A DNA stretch of 64,000 nt from Saccharopolyspora soli (GTDB lineage Bacteria > Actinomycetota > Actinomycetes > Mycobacteriales > Pseudonocardiaceae), in NCBI RefSeq assembly GCF_022678645.1, contig NZ_JALBWV010000010.1, positions 117,596 through 181,595 of the forward strand, read 5' to 3'. Numbering within the stretch: position 1 is the first letter of the stretch; the number at the start of each line of letters is the position of its first letter. Made by a program: the position numbers and the translations under genes. Below the pieces are notes generated by a model, which was given only the letters and a program-made list of their open reading frames with translations, was not told the DNA's origin and did no database searches. This document shows positions 41,752-49,775 of the stretch, in pieces.

Positions 41752-42792
41752 ATGGCATCATCCGACCCGTTCAGAATGGCCGCGGTCGGCGACATCAACC
41801 TGGCGGGATTTGCCACCGACTCGAACCCGTTCCGCCACCTGATGCCGTACCTCGACACGCTGAACCTCGCGGTCGGCACGCTTGAGGGCCTGCTCGCCGA
41901 GCCTGCGGAGCTGTTCTACAAGCCGGGTTTCAAACACGTCGGTGAAGGCCACGCGCCGAACCTGGCCGAGGCGCGCTTCCGGATGCTCAACCTCGCGAGC
42001 AACGTGACCTTCGGGGCCGAACCCATCGGCACCACGATCAAGCAGCTCGACGCGGAGGGGATCGCGCACACCGGGGCTGGTTCGGACCGGAGCAGCGCGC
42101 GGCGGGCTGCTCGTTCCACTGTGGACGGAAAGCGCATCGGCATGGTCTCGCGCACGGCGGTGTTCTGGCCGCACGGCCACGAGGCCACCGAGACCCAGGC
42201 GGGTGTCGTGCCGGTCCGCGTCGCTACGTCGTACCAACCCCACCCGCGGCTCATCGAACTGCCCGGACTACCCGCCAAGATCATCACGACCCCTGATGCC
42301 GCCGACGTCGACGCGCTGCGGGCCGACCTCGCCGCCGAGCGCGACAACGTCGATGTCCTCATCGCGTTCTTCCACTTCGGAGTCTCGTCCCAGCGCGAGG
42401 TCGTCGACTACCAACGCACCCTCGCCCAGGCCGCCATCGACGCTGGCGCGGACGTCGTCTTCGGCTCCCACGCGCACGTCGTCCAGCCCATCGAGGTGTA
42501 CCGGGGCAAACCGATCTTCTACGGGCTCAGCCAGGTGATCTTCGGATGGGACTTCGTGGCGCGCGTGAAGCACCCCGGTCAACCGGGCCTCATCGCGGAG
42601 CTCGAAGTCGCGGACGGGGAATTCCGCTGGAGTGCGCGTTTCGTCAAGCCGCAGGAGAACCTCGAACCCCGGATCGTCGCGCTCGACGAGGTCCCCGAGG
42701 AAGTCGAGCACCTCGCTGCCTCCTGTCCGGAAACGGTCCGCTTCGAAGGCGACCGGTTGATCGTCAACACCGGGCTCGACACGACGTCATGA
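41752..42792 (+). CDS. CapA-family (PGA_cap) metallophosphatase-like protein
   Basis: The 346-aa protein starts FRMAAVGDINLAG, the first metal-binding motif of the family. It then has VAVGTLEGLL-type second-strand features (read as NLAVGTLEGL), IAFFHFG, and GSHAHVVQPIEVYRGKPIFYG, the hallmark His-rich motif. The fold is calcineurin-like. CapA was named for poly-gamma-glutamate capsule synthesis, but most homologues outside that cluster have unknown jobs. There is no signal peptide or lipobox, so a cytosolic role in the adjacent catabolic set is more likely than capsule formation. Confidence 0.82.
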   Translation: MASSDPFRMAAVGDINLAGFATDSNPFRHLMPYLDTLNLAVGTLEGLLAEPAELFYKPGFKHVGEGHAPNLAEARFRMLNLASNVTFGAEPIGTTIKQLDAEGIAHTGAGSDRSSARRAARSTVDGKRIGMVSRTAVFWPHGHEATETQAGVVPVRVATSYQPHPRLIELPGLPAKIITTPDAADVDALRADLAAERDNVDVLIAFFHFGVSSQREVVDYQRTLAQAAIDAGADVVFGSHAHVVQPIEVYRGKPIFYGLSQVIFGWDFVARVKHPGQPGLIAELEVADGEFRWSARFVKPQENLEPRIVALDEVPEEVEHLAASCPETVRFEGDRLIVNTGLDTTS

Positions 42793-42897
42793 CGAACGCC
42801 GGTCTCCGACACTGCCGCCGGAGACCGGCCCGTCCGCTGAATCGGGATCGCGCACGCCGCTTGGTCCTGGTCCCACGAGCGCACAAGGGAGTGTGCA

Positions 42898-44319
42898 GTG
42901 TCGGATTCGACGACGAGCAGACCGGTCATCGACGTCGTCCCGCTGATCGAGAACCAGAAGATCGGACGGTTCTGGACAGCGCTTTTCGCCGTGGCGTGGT
43001 TGGTCACGTTCCTTGAGGGCTTCGATCTCCAGATCATCTCGTTCGCTGGCAGCTACCTGAAGCGAGATCTCGCGCTCAGCAACACGCAGTTGGGCACCCT
43101 GGGAACCGTCGGCGTGGTGGGCCAGTTGTTCGGCGGAATCGCGATCGCCTACCTGGGCGACCGGTTCGGCCGCAAGCCCGCGATCGTCGGTTCGGTCGCT
43201 GGTTTCGGCGTCTTCATGGTGCTGTTCGCCTTCGCGGCGGACTACCCGCAGCTCGTGGTCCTGCGGTTCGCCACCGGGTTCTTCATCGGTGGCGCCCTGC
43301 CGCTCGTGTGGGCGCTGGTGACCGAGTTCGCACCCACCCGGCTGCGATCGACGTCCGTGGTGATCGTCATGGTGGGTTACAGCCTCGGGAGCGCGTCGGG
43401 TGGGCCGGTGTCGAACCTGCTCATCCCGGACTTCGGCTGGGCGTCGGTGTTCCTCGCGGGCGGCATCGCGTCGCTGGCCATGCTCGTCCCCGTGCTGCTG
43501 TTCCTGCCGGAGTCCGTCAAGTTCCTGGCGCAGCGCGGCCTCGCCCAGCACCGGATCATCCCGGTCCTCCGGCGGGTCAGTCCGGGCATCCAGTTGCCTT
43601 CCGACGCGCGTTTCGTGGTGGGAACGCAGGATGTGGACCGCACTCGCTTCACGCCCGCGTCGCTGTTCCGCGGCGGACGGCTGGCACTGATCACCCCGCT
43701 GGTCTGGGGTGCCTGGTTCTGTTCCGCGACAGTGGTCTTCTACCTCGCCTTCTGGGGCCCGATCCTCAACGAGCAGATCGGCTTCAGCGTCTCGGCTGCC
43801 GCGACGCTCGCCTCCGGGACTTCGGTCGCGGGCGCGCTCGGCCAGGTTCTGATCAGCCGGTTCATCGACCGCCGTGGAGCTGGCGCCATCATGTGGATGC
43901 CGTTGCTCGCCGTGCCGTGCCTGTTGTTGATCGGGTTCGCGCCGCTCGGGGCCGTTGGCTACGTGCTCGTGCTGGTCGTCGCCCACATCTTGATCGTGGG
44001 TGGCAACGGTGGGGTCATCAGCATCTCCGGCATCTTCTACCGGCCCGCGATCCGTGCCAGCGGTGGCGGCTGGGCGGCTTCGGTGTCGAAACTCGGCGCG
44101 ATGCTCGGTCCCTGGCTCGCCGGTCTGCTCCTCGACAACGGCATCGATGCGAAGGGGACGTTCTACGTCTTCGCGATCTTCCCCGTCGCCATGGTCGTCC
44201 TGCTCGCGGTACTGGGTCGGATCCAGCGTGGGCTACCTGCGGATGCCGACGGCTCGCTGCGCCCCGCGAGCGGTCCGCAGCCGCGCGATCCGACTGAAGA
44301 ACGATCCGGTCTGTCATAG
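42898..44319 (+). CDS. MFS transporter, aromatic acid:H+ symporter (AAHS) type
   Basis: The 473-aa protein has 12 predicted TM helices. TM1 contains FLEGFDLQIISFAGSYL, where the acidic residue in GFD is the AAHS hallmark. The loop 2-3 motif DRFGRKPA is present, and ALVTEFAPTRLRS is typical for this family. AAHS members import benzoate-like acids. Linked IclR, SDR and tautomerase genes support import of a small cyclic or aromatic acid (inference). GTG 42898 has AAGGGAG as RBS. Confidence 0.87.
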   Translation: MSDSTTSRPVIDVVPLIENQKIGRFWTALFAVAWLVTFLEGFDLQIISFAGSYLKRDLALSNTQLGTLGTVGVVGQLFGGIAIAYLGDRFGRKPAIVGSVAGFGVFMVLFAFAADYPQLVVLRFATGFFIGGALPLVWALVTEFAPTRLRSTSVVIVMVGYSLGSASGGPVSNLLIPDFGWASVFLAGGIASLAMLVPVLLFLPESVKFLAQRGLAQHRIIPVLRRVSPGIQLPSDARFVVGTQDVDRTRFTPASLFRGGRLALITPLVWGAWFCSATVVFYLAFWGPILNEQIGFSVSAAATLASGTSVAGALGQVLISRFIDRRGAGAIMWMPLLAVPCLLLIGFAPLGAVGYVLVLVVAHILIVGGNGGVISISGIFYRPAIRASGGGWAASVSKLGAMLGPWLAGLLLDNGIDAKGTFYVFAIFPVAMVVLLAVLGRIQRGLPADADGSLRPASGPQPRDPTEERSGLS

Positions 44320-44326
44320 TCGGCGG

Positions 44327-45256
44327 GTGGATTGGTCGGTGAACCCTGACGCGTTGCGCGGACGTGTCGCTGTCGTGGCGGGAGCTACGCGGGGAGCTGG
44401 GCGTGGGATCGCGGCCGCGCTGGGGGAAGCCGGGGCGACGGTGATCTGCACCGGGCGCTCCAGCGCGACCGGCAGCGGTGGGTCGGACTACGACCGACCC
44501 GAGACGATCGAGGAGACGGCCGAACTCGTCACGAGGCTGGGCGGTACTGGGATCGCGGCCCAGGTCGATCATCTGGACTCCGACCAGGTTCGGTGGTTGG
44601 CCGCGCGGGTTCGCGACGAGTACGGGCACATCGACGTGCTGGTCAACGACATCTGGGGCGCGGAACGCCTCAAGGGCAGCCCCGCCGAGTGGAACACCCC
44701 GATCTGGGCGCACGATCTCGACGCTGGTCTGCGGATACTCCGACTCGCCATCGACACGCACCTGATCACCTCGCACCACCTGCTGCCGCTGCTCATCGAT
44801 CGGCCGGGTGGTCTGCTCGTCGAGGTCACCGACGGCACGGCCGATTTCAACGCGTCGCGATACCGGATTTCGGTGTTCTACGACCTGGCGAAGGTGGCGG
44901 TGAACCGGTTGGCCTTCTCGCAGGGCCATGAACTGGTTCCGCACGGCGCAACGGCCGTTGCCATCACGCCCGGCTGGCTCCGGTCGGAGATGATGCTCGA
45001 CAACTACGGCGTGACCGAGGACAACTGGCGAGACGCCCTGGCCCCGAACCGGGGCGAAGGCTACCCAACGGCTCCGGAGGGGTTCGCGTTGTCGGAGTCG
45101 CCGCGGTATGTCGGCCGCGCCGTCGCGGCGCTGGCCGCGGACCCCGACCGGGCGAGGTGGAATCAGCGTTCGGCCACTTCCGCCGAGTTCGCGCGGGAGT
45201 ACGGTTTCACCGACATCGACGGCTCGCAGCCCGACAGCTGGAATGGGCACAGCTGA
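44327..45256 (+). CDS. Short-chain dehydrogenase/reductase
   Basis: The 309-aa protein has AGATRGAGRGIAAAL as the Gly-rich NAD(P) site, CTGRSS after strand 2 (favouring NADP), DVLVNDIWG in place of NNAG, and the catalytic YDLAK (YxxxK). It belongs to the larger SDRs resembling SDR family members of the DHRS1 type (DIWGAE is typical). It starts 7 bp after the transporter stop, so it is in the same operon. Confidence 0.87.
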   Translation: MDWSVNPDALRGRVAVVAGATRGAGRGIAAALGEAGATVICTGRSSATGSGGSDYDRPETIEETAELVTRLGGTGIAAQVDHLDSDQVRWLAARVRDEYGHIDVLVNDIWGAERLKGSPAEWNTPIWAHDLDAGLRILRLAIDTHLITSHHLLPLLIDRPGGLLVEVTDGTADFNASRYRISVFYDLAKVAVNRLAFSQGHELVPHGATAVAITPGWLRSEMMLDNYGVTEDNWRDALAPNRGEGYPTAPEGFALSESPRYVGRAVAALAADPDRARWNQRSATSAEFAREYGFTDIDGSQPDSWNGHS

Positions 45257-45273
45257 GCCGTCGTTCGATTCCG

Positions 45274-45645
45274 TCAGACGACTTCGCCGCCGACTCCGGA
45301 GCGGCCCGGTGGGACTCCGACGAGGTTGACCGTCACGTTCTTGCGGAGGTCTTCGCCGAAGACCTCGACCATCGCGGCGGTGATGGACGTGATCAGGGCG
45401 GCGGGGTCGAATCGGGTCAGGCCCGCTTCGCGCATGTTGAGGGTGACCACGGCGCATTCCGCTTCGGCCGGTGCGCCGCCGGAGCCCCAGCGGTGGCGGG
45501 GGATGCCGAACAGTTCCACGCCCACGAGCGGTCGGAAGTCCGCTCCGTACACCTTGGTCGCGGCATCGGTCAGCGCCTGGATGATCTTCGGTTCGGTGGT
45601 TCCGTCGAGTGCTTCTTCGAACAGCTTCACGCTGAAGTGCGGCAT
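45274..45645 (-). CDS. Tautomerase-superfamily protein
   Basis: The 123-residue protein begins Met-Pro-His-Phe (MPHFSVKLFEEALDG), so Pro1 becomes N-terminal after Met removal, as required for tautomerases. FGIPRHRWGSGG resembles the beta-hairpin region of MIF/4-OT-like enzymes, and the C-terminal half repeats the strand-helix unit. It may isomerise a keto-enol intermediate of aromatic breakdown. It is divergent from the MarR gene, with which it shares a palindrome-rich promoter. Confidence 0.72.
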   Translation of the reverse strand: MPHFSVKLFEEALDGTTEPKIIQALTDAATKVYGADFRPLVGVELFGIPRHRWGSGGAPAEAECAVVTLNMREAGLTRFDPAALITSITAAMVEVFGEDLRKNVTVNLVGVPPGRSGVGGEVV

Positions 45646-45679
45646 CGTCCGGCCCTTCGATCGGTGGGTAGCATCAATG

Positions 45680-45724
45680 GCAAAGATGCTTTGCTTTGCA
45701 TGCAAAGTCTCTTTGATGACAAAG
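45680..45724. promoter_or_regulatory. Three tandem palindromes in the tautomerase/MarR promoter
   Basis: GCAAAG-ATG-CTTTGC (45680-45694), CTTTGCATGCAAAG (45694-45707) and CTTTG-ATGA-CAAAG (45711-45724) follow each other at 14-17 bp steps. A -10 (TATATT, 45726-45731) for the MarR gene lies at once after them, so a bound MarR dimer would block it. Confidence 0.6.
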
Positions 45725-45743
45725 CTATATTTGGGTGTGGTGG

Positions 45744-46214
45744 ATGTCAACGAAGGACTCCGATCCAGGTGTCGATGACGCGATCCGGGCGCTGCTGCTG
45801 CTGATGCCTCGGCTGGTCGGGCGTGCGAAACGGTTGCGGATACCCGACGAACTCCAGTCGCTCGCGCTGGCGCCACGACACCTCTCGCTGCTGTCCTACC
45901 TGCTCTTCGACGGTCCGATGACGGTGAACGAGCTGGCGATCCGGCTGGAGGTCGCGCCGACGACGGTGAGCCTGATGGTCGGCGAGCTGAGCCGCAAAGG
46001 CGTCCTGGAGCGGCGGGAGGACGAAGCCGACCGCCGCCGCCGGATCGTCAGCATCACCGAGGAGAAGCTGCCCGCGATAGACGCCTGGCTGGCTCGCGGT
46101 GCCAGGGCCTGGCGCAACGCCCTCGAACCGCTGACGCCGGACCAGCGGCGCATGTTCATCGACACGCTGCACGCCTACGAACTCGGCGTCGCCACCGACG
46201 ACCAGCAGTCGTGA
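45744..46214 (+). CDS. MarR-family transcriptional regulator
   Basis: The 156-residue protein has a wing-HTH core (MTVNELAIRLEVAPTTVSLM, then ELSRKGVLERREDEADRRRR) with helical dimer arms. It is divergent from the tautomerase gene. The start may be GTG 45735 or ATG 45744; the latter lies just after the expected transcription start. The stop codon is part of a repeated hairpin element (see 46211). Confidence 0.87.
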   Translation: MSTKDSDPGVDDAIRALLLLMPRLVGRAKRLRIPDELQSLALAPRHLSLLSYLLFDGPMTVNELAIRLEVAPTTVSLMVGELSRKGVLERREDEADRRRRIVSITEEKLPAIDAWLARGARAWRNALEPLTPDQRRMFIDTLHAYELGVATDDQQS

Positions 46215-46316
46215 GTGCCCAACCGGCCTCCAGCCCGGTTACGCACTCACGACCCCGTTCGGGTGAGGAGTGAGGGGCACCTGTGACCAAGTAAGTTGGT
46301 CACAGGTGCCCCTCAC
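46211..46316. repeat. Stop-codon-overlapping hairpin repeat, copy 1, plus 21-bp perfect hairpin
   Basis: Bases 46211-46280 are nearly the same as 63843-63912. The unit starts GTGAGTGC and pairs with GCACTCAC. The TGA within it is the MarR stop codon. A second hairpin follows, with 21-bp perfect arms (46270-46290 with 46296-46316) and a 5-nt loop, one of the strongest stems in the window. Confidence 0.7.
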
Positions 46317-46441
46317 CTCATTTCTTGTCACCTTGTGGGGTGGCGAAGTGTGGTTGGTTCCGGTTGGGTTTCGGGTTCGCTACCGGAAGATCTGTCTGGC
46401 GGGGGACGACTTCGCGCCTTTCTGGTGGCCAGAGTTGGCGC

Positions 46442-47884
46442 ATGAGAACGAAGATCGCGAGCTTGCTCGGCGCCGTTGGTGTGCTCGGCTCGGTGGTGAC
46501 CGGGTCGGCCTCGGCGCAGCCGCCGGAGGTCACCGATTCCGTTGCCTGGCAGGACTGCTTCGACGGCTTGCAGTGCGGCGAGATCGTCGTGCCCGCGGAT
46601 TGGGCGCGTCTCGGCGGGGACCGGATCAAGATCGGCTTGGGGAAATTGCCCGCCCGTGATCAGGCGGGCAAGCGCGGCACCCTGGTGGTCAACCCCGGTG
46701 GGCCGAACCCGGTGCTCTTCGCCCTGCCGACCTTGCAGCGCCAGCTGGCCGAGCTGACCCAGTGGTTCGACGTGGTCGTGTTCGACCCGCGCGGGATGGG
46801 GAACAGCAGCGGCGTCACCTGTCCGGAACCGCCACCGACGGGAACCGAACTGCCGCCGCCGGATCGCGCCGCGTTCGCCGAGTACGCGATGGCCAATCGC
46901 AGCTTCGCCGAGGCGTGTGCACCGGCGCTGGGCCCGCTTCGGGGCTCCCTCAACTCCTGGCAGGTGGCGCACGACATGGATGCGATCCGGGTGGCGTTGG
47001 GCAAGCGCAAGCTCAACTACTTCGGCAACTCCTACGGGGGCACCTACGGCCAGGCTTACGCGGAATTGTTCGGACCCAACGTCGGGCGGATGTACCTGGA
47101 CAGCGTCGGCGAGCACGTCAGCCGCGAGTTCTACGACTGGGTCGCCCCCAAAGCGGCGACGCTGGAGCGCAACCTGCACCGGTTCGCCGACTGGTGCGCG
47201 CGCGAGCCCAGTTGCGCGCTGGTCGGGCAGGACGCGCTGGCCGTCTGGGACCGCGTGATCGCCAAGGCGGAACGGGATCCGATCCCGGCGCCGGGCGCTG
47301 GCCCGGACGTCACCGTCAGCGCTGAGCAGATCGTCGGTTCCGCTGATGTGCGGAAGGAGACCGGGTGGCCCGCACTGGCCACCGCGCTGGCCGCCGCCGA
47401 CGCGGGAGACGCCACGGCGTTCGCGCCACCTTCGGCACCGCCTCCGCTGCCGGATGTGCCCGGCGCTGCGCTGATGGGGATGGCTACCTGCGCCGACTTT
47501 CCGTACGACACCAGCTACGCCGAGATGAAGCGCGTCGAGGCCCGGCTGCGCGTCGAGGTGGCGCCGCGGTTGGGTTGGGGGCTGGCCTGGACGACCTTCG
47601 GTCGGTGCGCGGGCTTGCCGCGGGTGGGAACCTTCCAGCCGCATCCCATCCACCCGGCGCCGGGCTTGCCGCCGGTCTTGATCGCCAACGGCAGCAACGA
47701 CGGCGGCGCACCGCCCGAGCACGGCCAGTTGGTGGCCGAGCAGTTGCCCGGCGCTCGGTACCTGCCGACCGAGGGCAACCACGCGTTGTACCTCAGCGGG
47801 AACCGGTGCCTCCACGAGCATGTGCACCGCTACCTGACCACTGGCGAACTGCCGCCGCCAAGTGCCAGCTGCCCAGCCGCGTGA
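46442..47884 (+). CDS. Secreted alpha/beta hydrolase, TAP-like peptidase
   Basis: The 480-aa protein has a signal peptide (SLLGAVGVLGSVVTGSASA). The serine nucleophile elbow is GNSYGG, the oxyanion region is VVFDPRGMGNSS, and the C-terminal TAP-like domain carries NGSNDGG and the catalytic His in EGNHALY. The family includes secreted tripeptidyl aminopeptidases and proline iminopeptidase-like enzymes of Streptomyces. Six Cys suggest disulfides. ATG 46442 gives the proper signal peptide. The stop overlaps the next start. Confidence 0.87.
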   Translation: MRTKIASLLGAVGVLGSVVTGSASAQPPEVTDSVAWQDCFDGLQCGEIVVPADWARLGGDRIKIGLGKLPARDQAGKRGTLVVNPGGPNPVLFALPTLQRQLAELTQWFDVVVFDPRGMGNSSGVTCPEPPPTGTELPPPDRAAFAEYAMANRSFAEACAPALGPLRGSLNSWQVAHDMDAIRVALGKRKLNYFGNSYGGTYGQAYAELFGPNVGRMYLDSVGEHVSREFYDWVAPKAATLERNLHRFADWCAREPSCALVGQDALAVWDRVIAKAERDPIPAPGAGPDVTVSAEQIVGSADVRKETGWPALATALAAADAGDATAFAPPSAPPPLPDVPGAALMGMATCADFPYDTSYAEMKRVEARLRVEVAPRLGWGLAWTTFGRCAGLPRVGTFQPHPIHPAPGLPPVLIANGSNDGGAPPEHGQLVAEQLPGARYLPTEGNHALYLSGNRCLHEHVHRYLTTGELPPPSASCPAA

Positions 47885-49032
47885 TCAGCTACAACAGTGG
47901 GATGCAGCTGCGATTGCCCGCGGTGGGAAACCGCGTTCCGGCGGTTCACCCCTGGCGCCGCGCCGGTGCTATTCGGGATGCTGTGCTCGCTGCCGCAGTC
48001 GTGTTCGGCACTGGCGTGTGGCAGGGAGCCTCAGCATCGCCGATCGTGATCGCCGCGCTCAGCGTCGGGGTGGCCGCGCCGCTGGCGTTGCGGCGCAAGC
48101 TGCCGCTGGCCGCCGCGATCGCTTCGGCTGTGGTTGTCCTATGTGGAGCTCCGGTGCCGGGTTGGTCCGGGAAGCTGGTGGCGATGGCGGCTTTCTGCTC
48201 GGCCGCCTACTACTGCTCGCACCGCGTCGCGTTGGTGTTCGCGGCGTCGGTGAGTTGGCTGTTGGCGTACGCGTTGGTGCTGCCTGTTGGGCCACTGGAC
48301 ACCGCGTTGTTCAGCGACGCGGTCATCACCGGGATCGCGCCGGTGGCGGTCGGTTACGCGATGCGGCTGCACCGGGATCGCGCCGAGCAGGCCGCGCGGC
48401 TGCACCAGGCGGAGGCGAGTCGGGTGGTGGCCGAGGAACGGAGTCGGATCGCCCGTGAGGTGCATGACGCCGTTGGGCACCACCTGACGGCGATCCGACT
48501 GCAGGTCGGCGCGGCGACGTATGCCCTTGGCGGCATTCCGCCTGCCGCTGGTACGGCTTTTCGCACGATCGACGACCTCGCGGCGACCGCGCTCGCTGAG
48601 GTCCGCGAGCTGCTGGAGACGCTGCGCGAAGACGACGACCTCACCGGCTCCACTCTCGCCGATGTCGCCGCGCTGGCCGATCGACTGACCACATCGGACT
48701 GTCCGGTCGTCCTCAGCTGGCACGGGCCGGTCAGAACATTGCCACCGCTGGTCGAGCACGGCGGCTACCGGTTGGCGCAGGAAGCGCTGACCAACGCCGT
48801 TCGGCACGCCGACGCCGGTGAGATCCGGGTGGCAATCCGGTACGAATCCGAAGCGGTCATCATCACGGTCGAGGACGACGGCCCGTCGCGTGATCTCGTG
48901 GTCGAGGGACAGGGCATTCGCGGTATGCGAGAACGCGCGCACCTGCTCGGCGGCACCCTGCGGATCACGCCTCGTCATCCGCACGGCTGGCTGGTGCAAG
49001 CCGCCCTGCCGACCGAGAGGGCAACGCGGTGA
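47881..49032 (+). CDS. NarL-type sensor histidine kinase
   Basis: The 383-residue protein has about five TM helices in the first 160 residues, then the HisKA_3 box RIAREVHDAVGHHLTAI with phospho-His in REVHD. The HATPase domain follows (QEALTNAVRHA N-box, EDDGPSRD, GQGIRGMRERA G-box). The signal is unknown; the sensor part is membrane-embedded with no large outside domain. GTG overlaps the hydrolase stop and its own stop overlaps the regulator start (GTGA), so three genes are coupled. Confidence 0.88.
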   Translation: MISYNSGMQLRLPAVGNRVPAVHPWRRAGAIRDAVLAAAVVFGTGVWQGASASPIVIAALSVGVAAPLALRRKLPLAAAIASAVVVLCGAPVPGWSGKLVAMAAFCSAAYYCSHRVALVFAASVSWLLAYALVLPVGPLDTALFSDAVITGIAPVAVGYAMRLHRDRAEQAARLHQAEASRVVAEERSRIAREVHDAVGHHLTAIRLQVGAATYALGGIPPAAGTAFRTIDDLAATALAEVRELLETLREDDDLTGSTLADVAALADRLTTSDCPVVLSWHGPVRTLPPLVEHGGYRLAQEALTNAVRHADAGEIRVAIRYESEAVIITVEDDGPSRDLVVEGQGIRGMRERAHLLGGTLRITPRHPHGWLVQAALPTERATR

Positions 49033-49691
49033 CGATTCGCGTGCTGATCGCCGATGACCAGGCCGCGGTGCGGTCCGCGCTGCGACTCGTCCTCGACACC
49101 GCGCCGGGCGTGCGGGTGGTCGGCGAGGCCGCCGACGGAGCCGAGGCGATCCGGCAGGTGCGGTCGCGGCGTCCGGACGTCGCGGTGATCGACATCCGCA
49201 TGCCGAAGTTGGACGGGATCGCTGTCATCCGGGCGCTCACCGGGCCGGACGCCGCACCCGTTCCGGCGATCATCGTGCTGACCACCTTCGACCTGGACGA
49301 GTACCTGTTCGAGGCGCTGCGGGTCGGTGCCACCGGATTCCTGCTCAAGGACAACAGACCGCAGCTGCTCGTCGACGCGGTGCACGCCGCCGCCCGCGGC
49401 CACGGCCTGATCGACCCGCAGGTCACCGGCCGGTTGGTTCGCCGCTTCGCGACGCTGTCCCCGCGGCCCGCCAGCCCGGAGCTCGGGCGGCTCACCGCCC
49501 GTGAGCGGGAGGTGTTGTCGCAGGTCGCGCGAGGATTGAGCAATGGCGAGATCGCCCGCGCGCTGTGGATCGAAGAAGGCACCGTCAAAACGCACGTCGC
49601 GCCGATCCTCGCCAAACTCGGCCTGCGCACCCGCGTGCACGCGGTCATCTACGCCCACGAACACGGACTCGCGCTGCCGTCCGATCCCTGA
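49029..49691 (+). CDS. NarL/LuxR-family response regulator
   Basis: The 220-residue protein has a receiver domain with IADDQ near the start, phospho-Asp in VAVIDIRMPKLDG, a Thr in IIVLTTFD and Lys in GFLLKDN. It also has a LuxR HTH (LTAREREVLSQVARGLSNGE, then EEGTVKTHVAPILAKL). It is the partner of the kinase encoded just upstream. Confidence 0.92.
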   Translation: MTIRVLIADDQAAVRSALRLVLDTAPGVRVVGEAADGAEAIRQVRSRRPDVAVIDIRMPKLDGIAVIRALTGPDAAPVPAIIVLTTFDLDEYLFEALRVGATGFLLKDNRPQLLVDAVHAAARGHGLIDPQVTGRLVRRFATLSPRPASPELGRLTAREREVLSQVARGLSNGEIARALWIEEGTVKTHVAPILAKLGLRTRVHAVIYAHEHGLALPSDP

Positions 49692-49775
49692 CCAGGTGAT
49701 CTTGGTCGGTTGATCGTGCCGCCTGGTCGGCTGCGCTCGATACTGTTGCCCGTTTGTCCGGCGAATGGGGGACAG

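Noticed and set aside
46325..46441. Upstream extension of the secreted hydrolase frame
   Set aside because: It would bury the signal peptide 39 residues inside the protein; ATG 46442 gives a normal secreted N-terminus.
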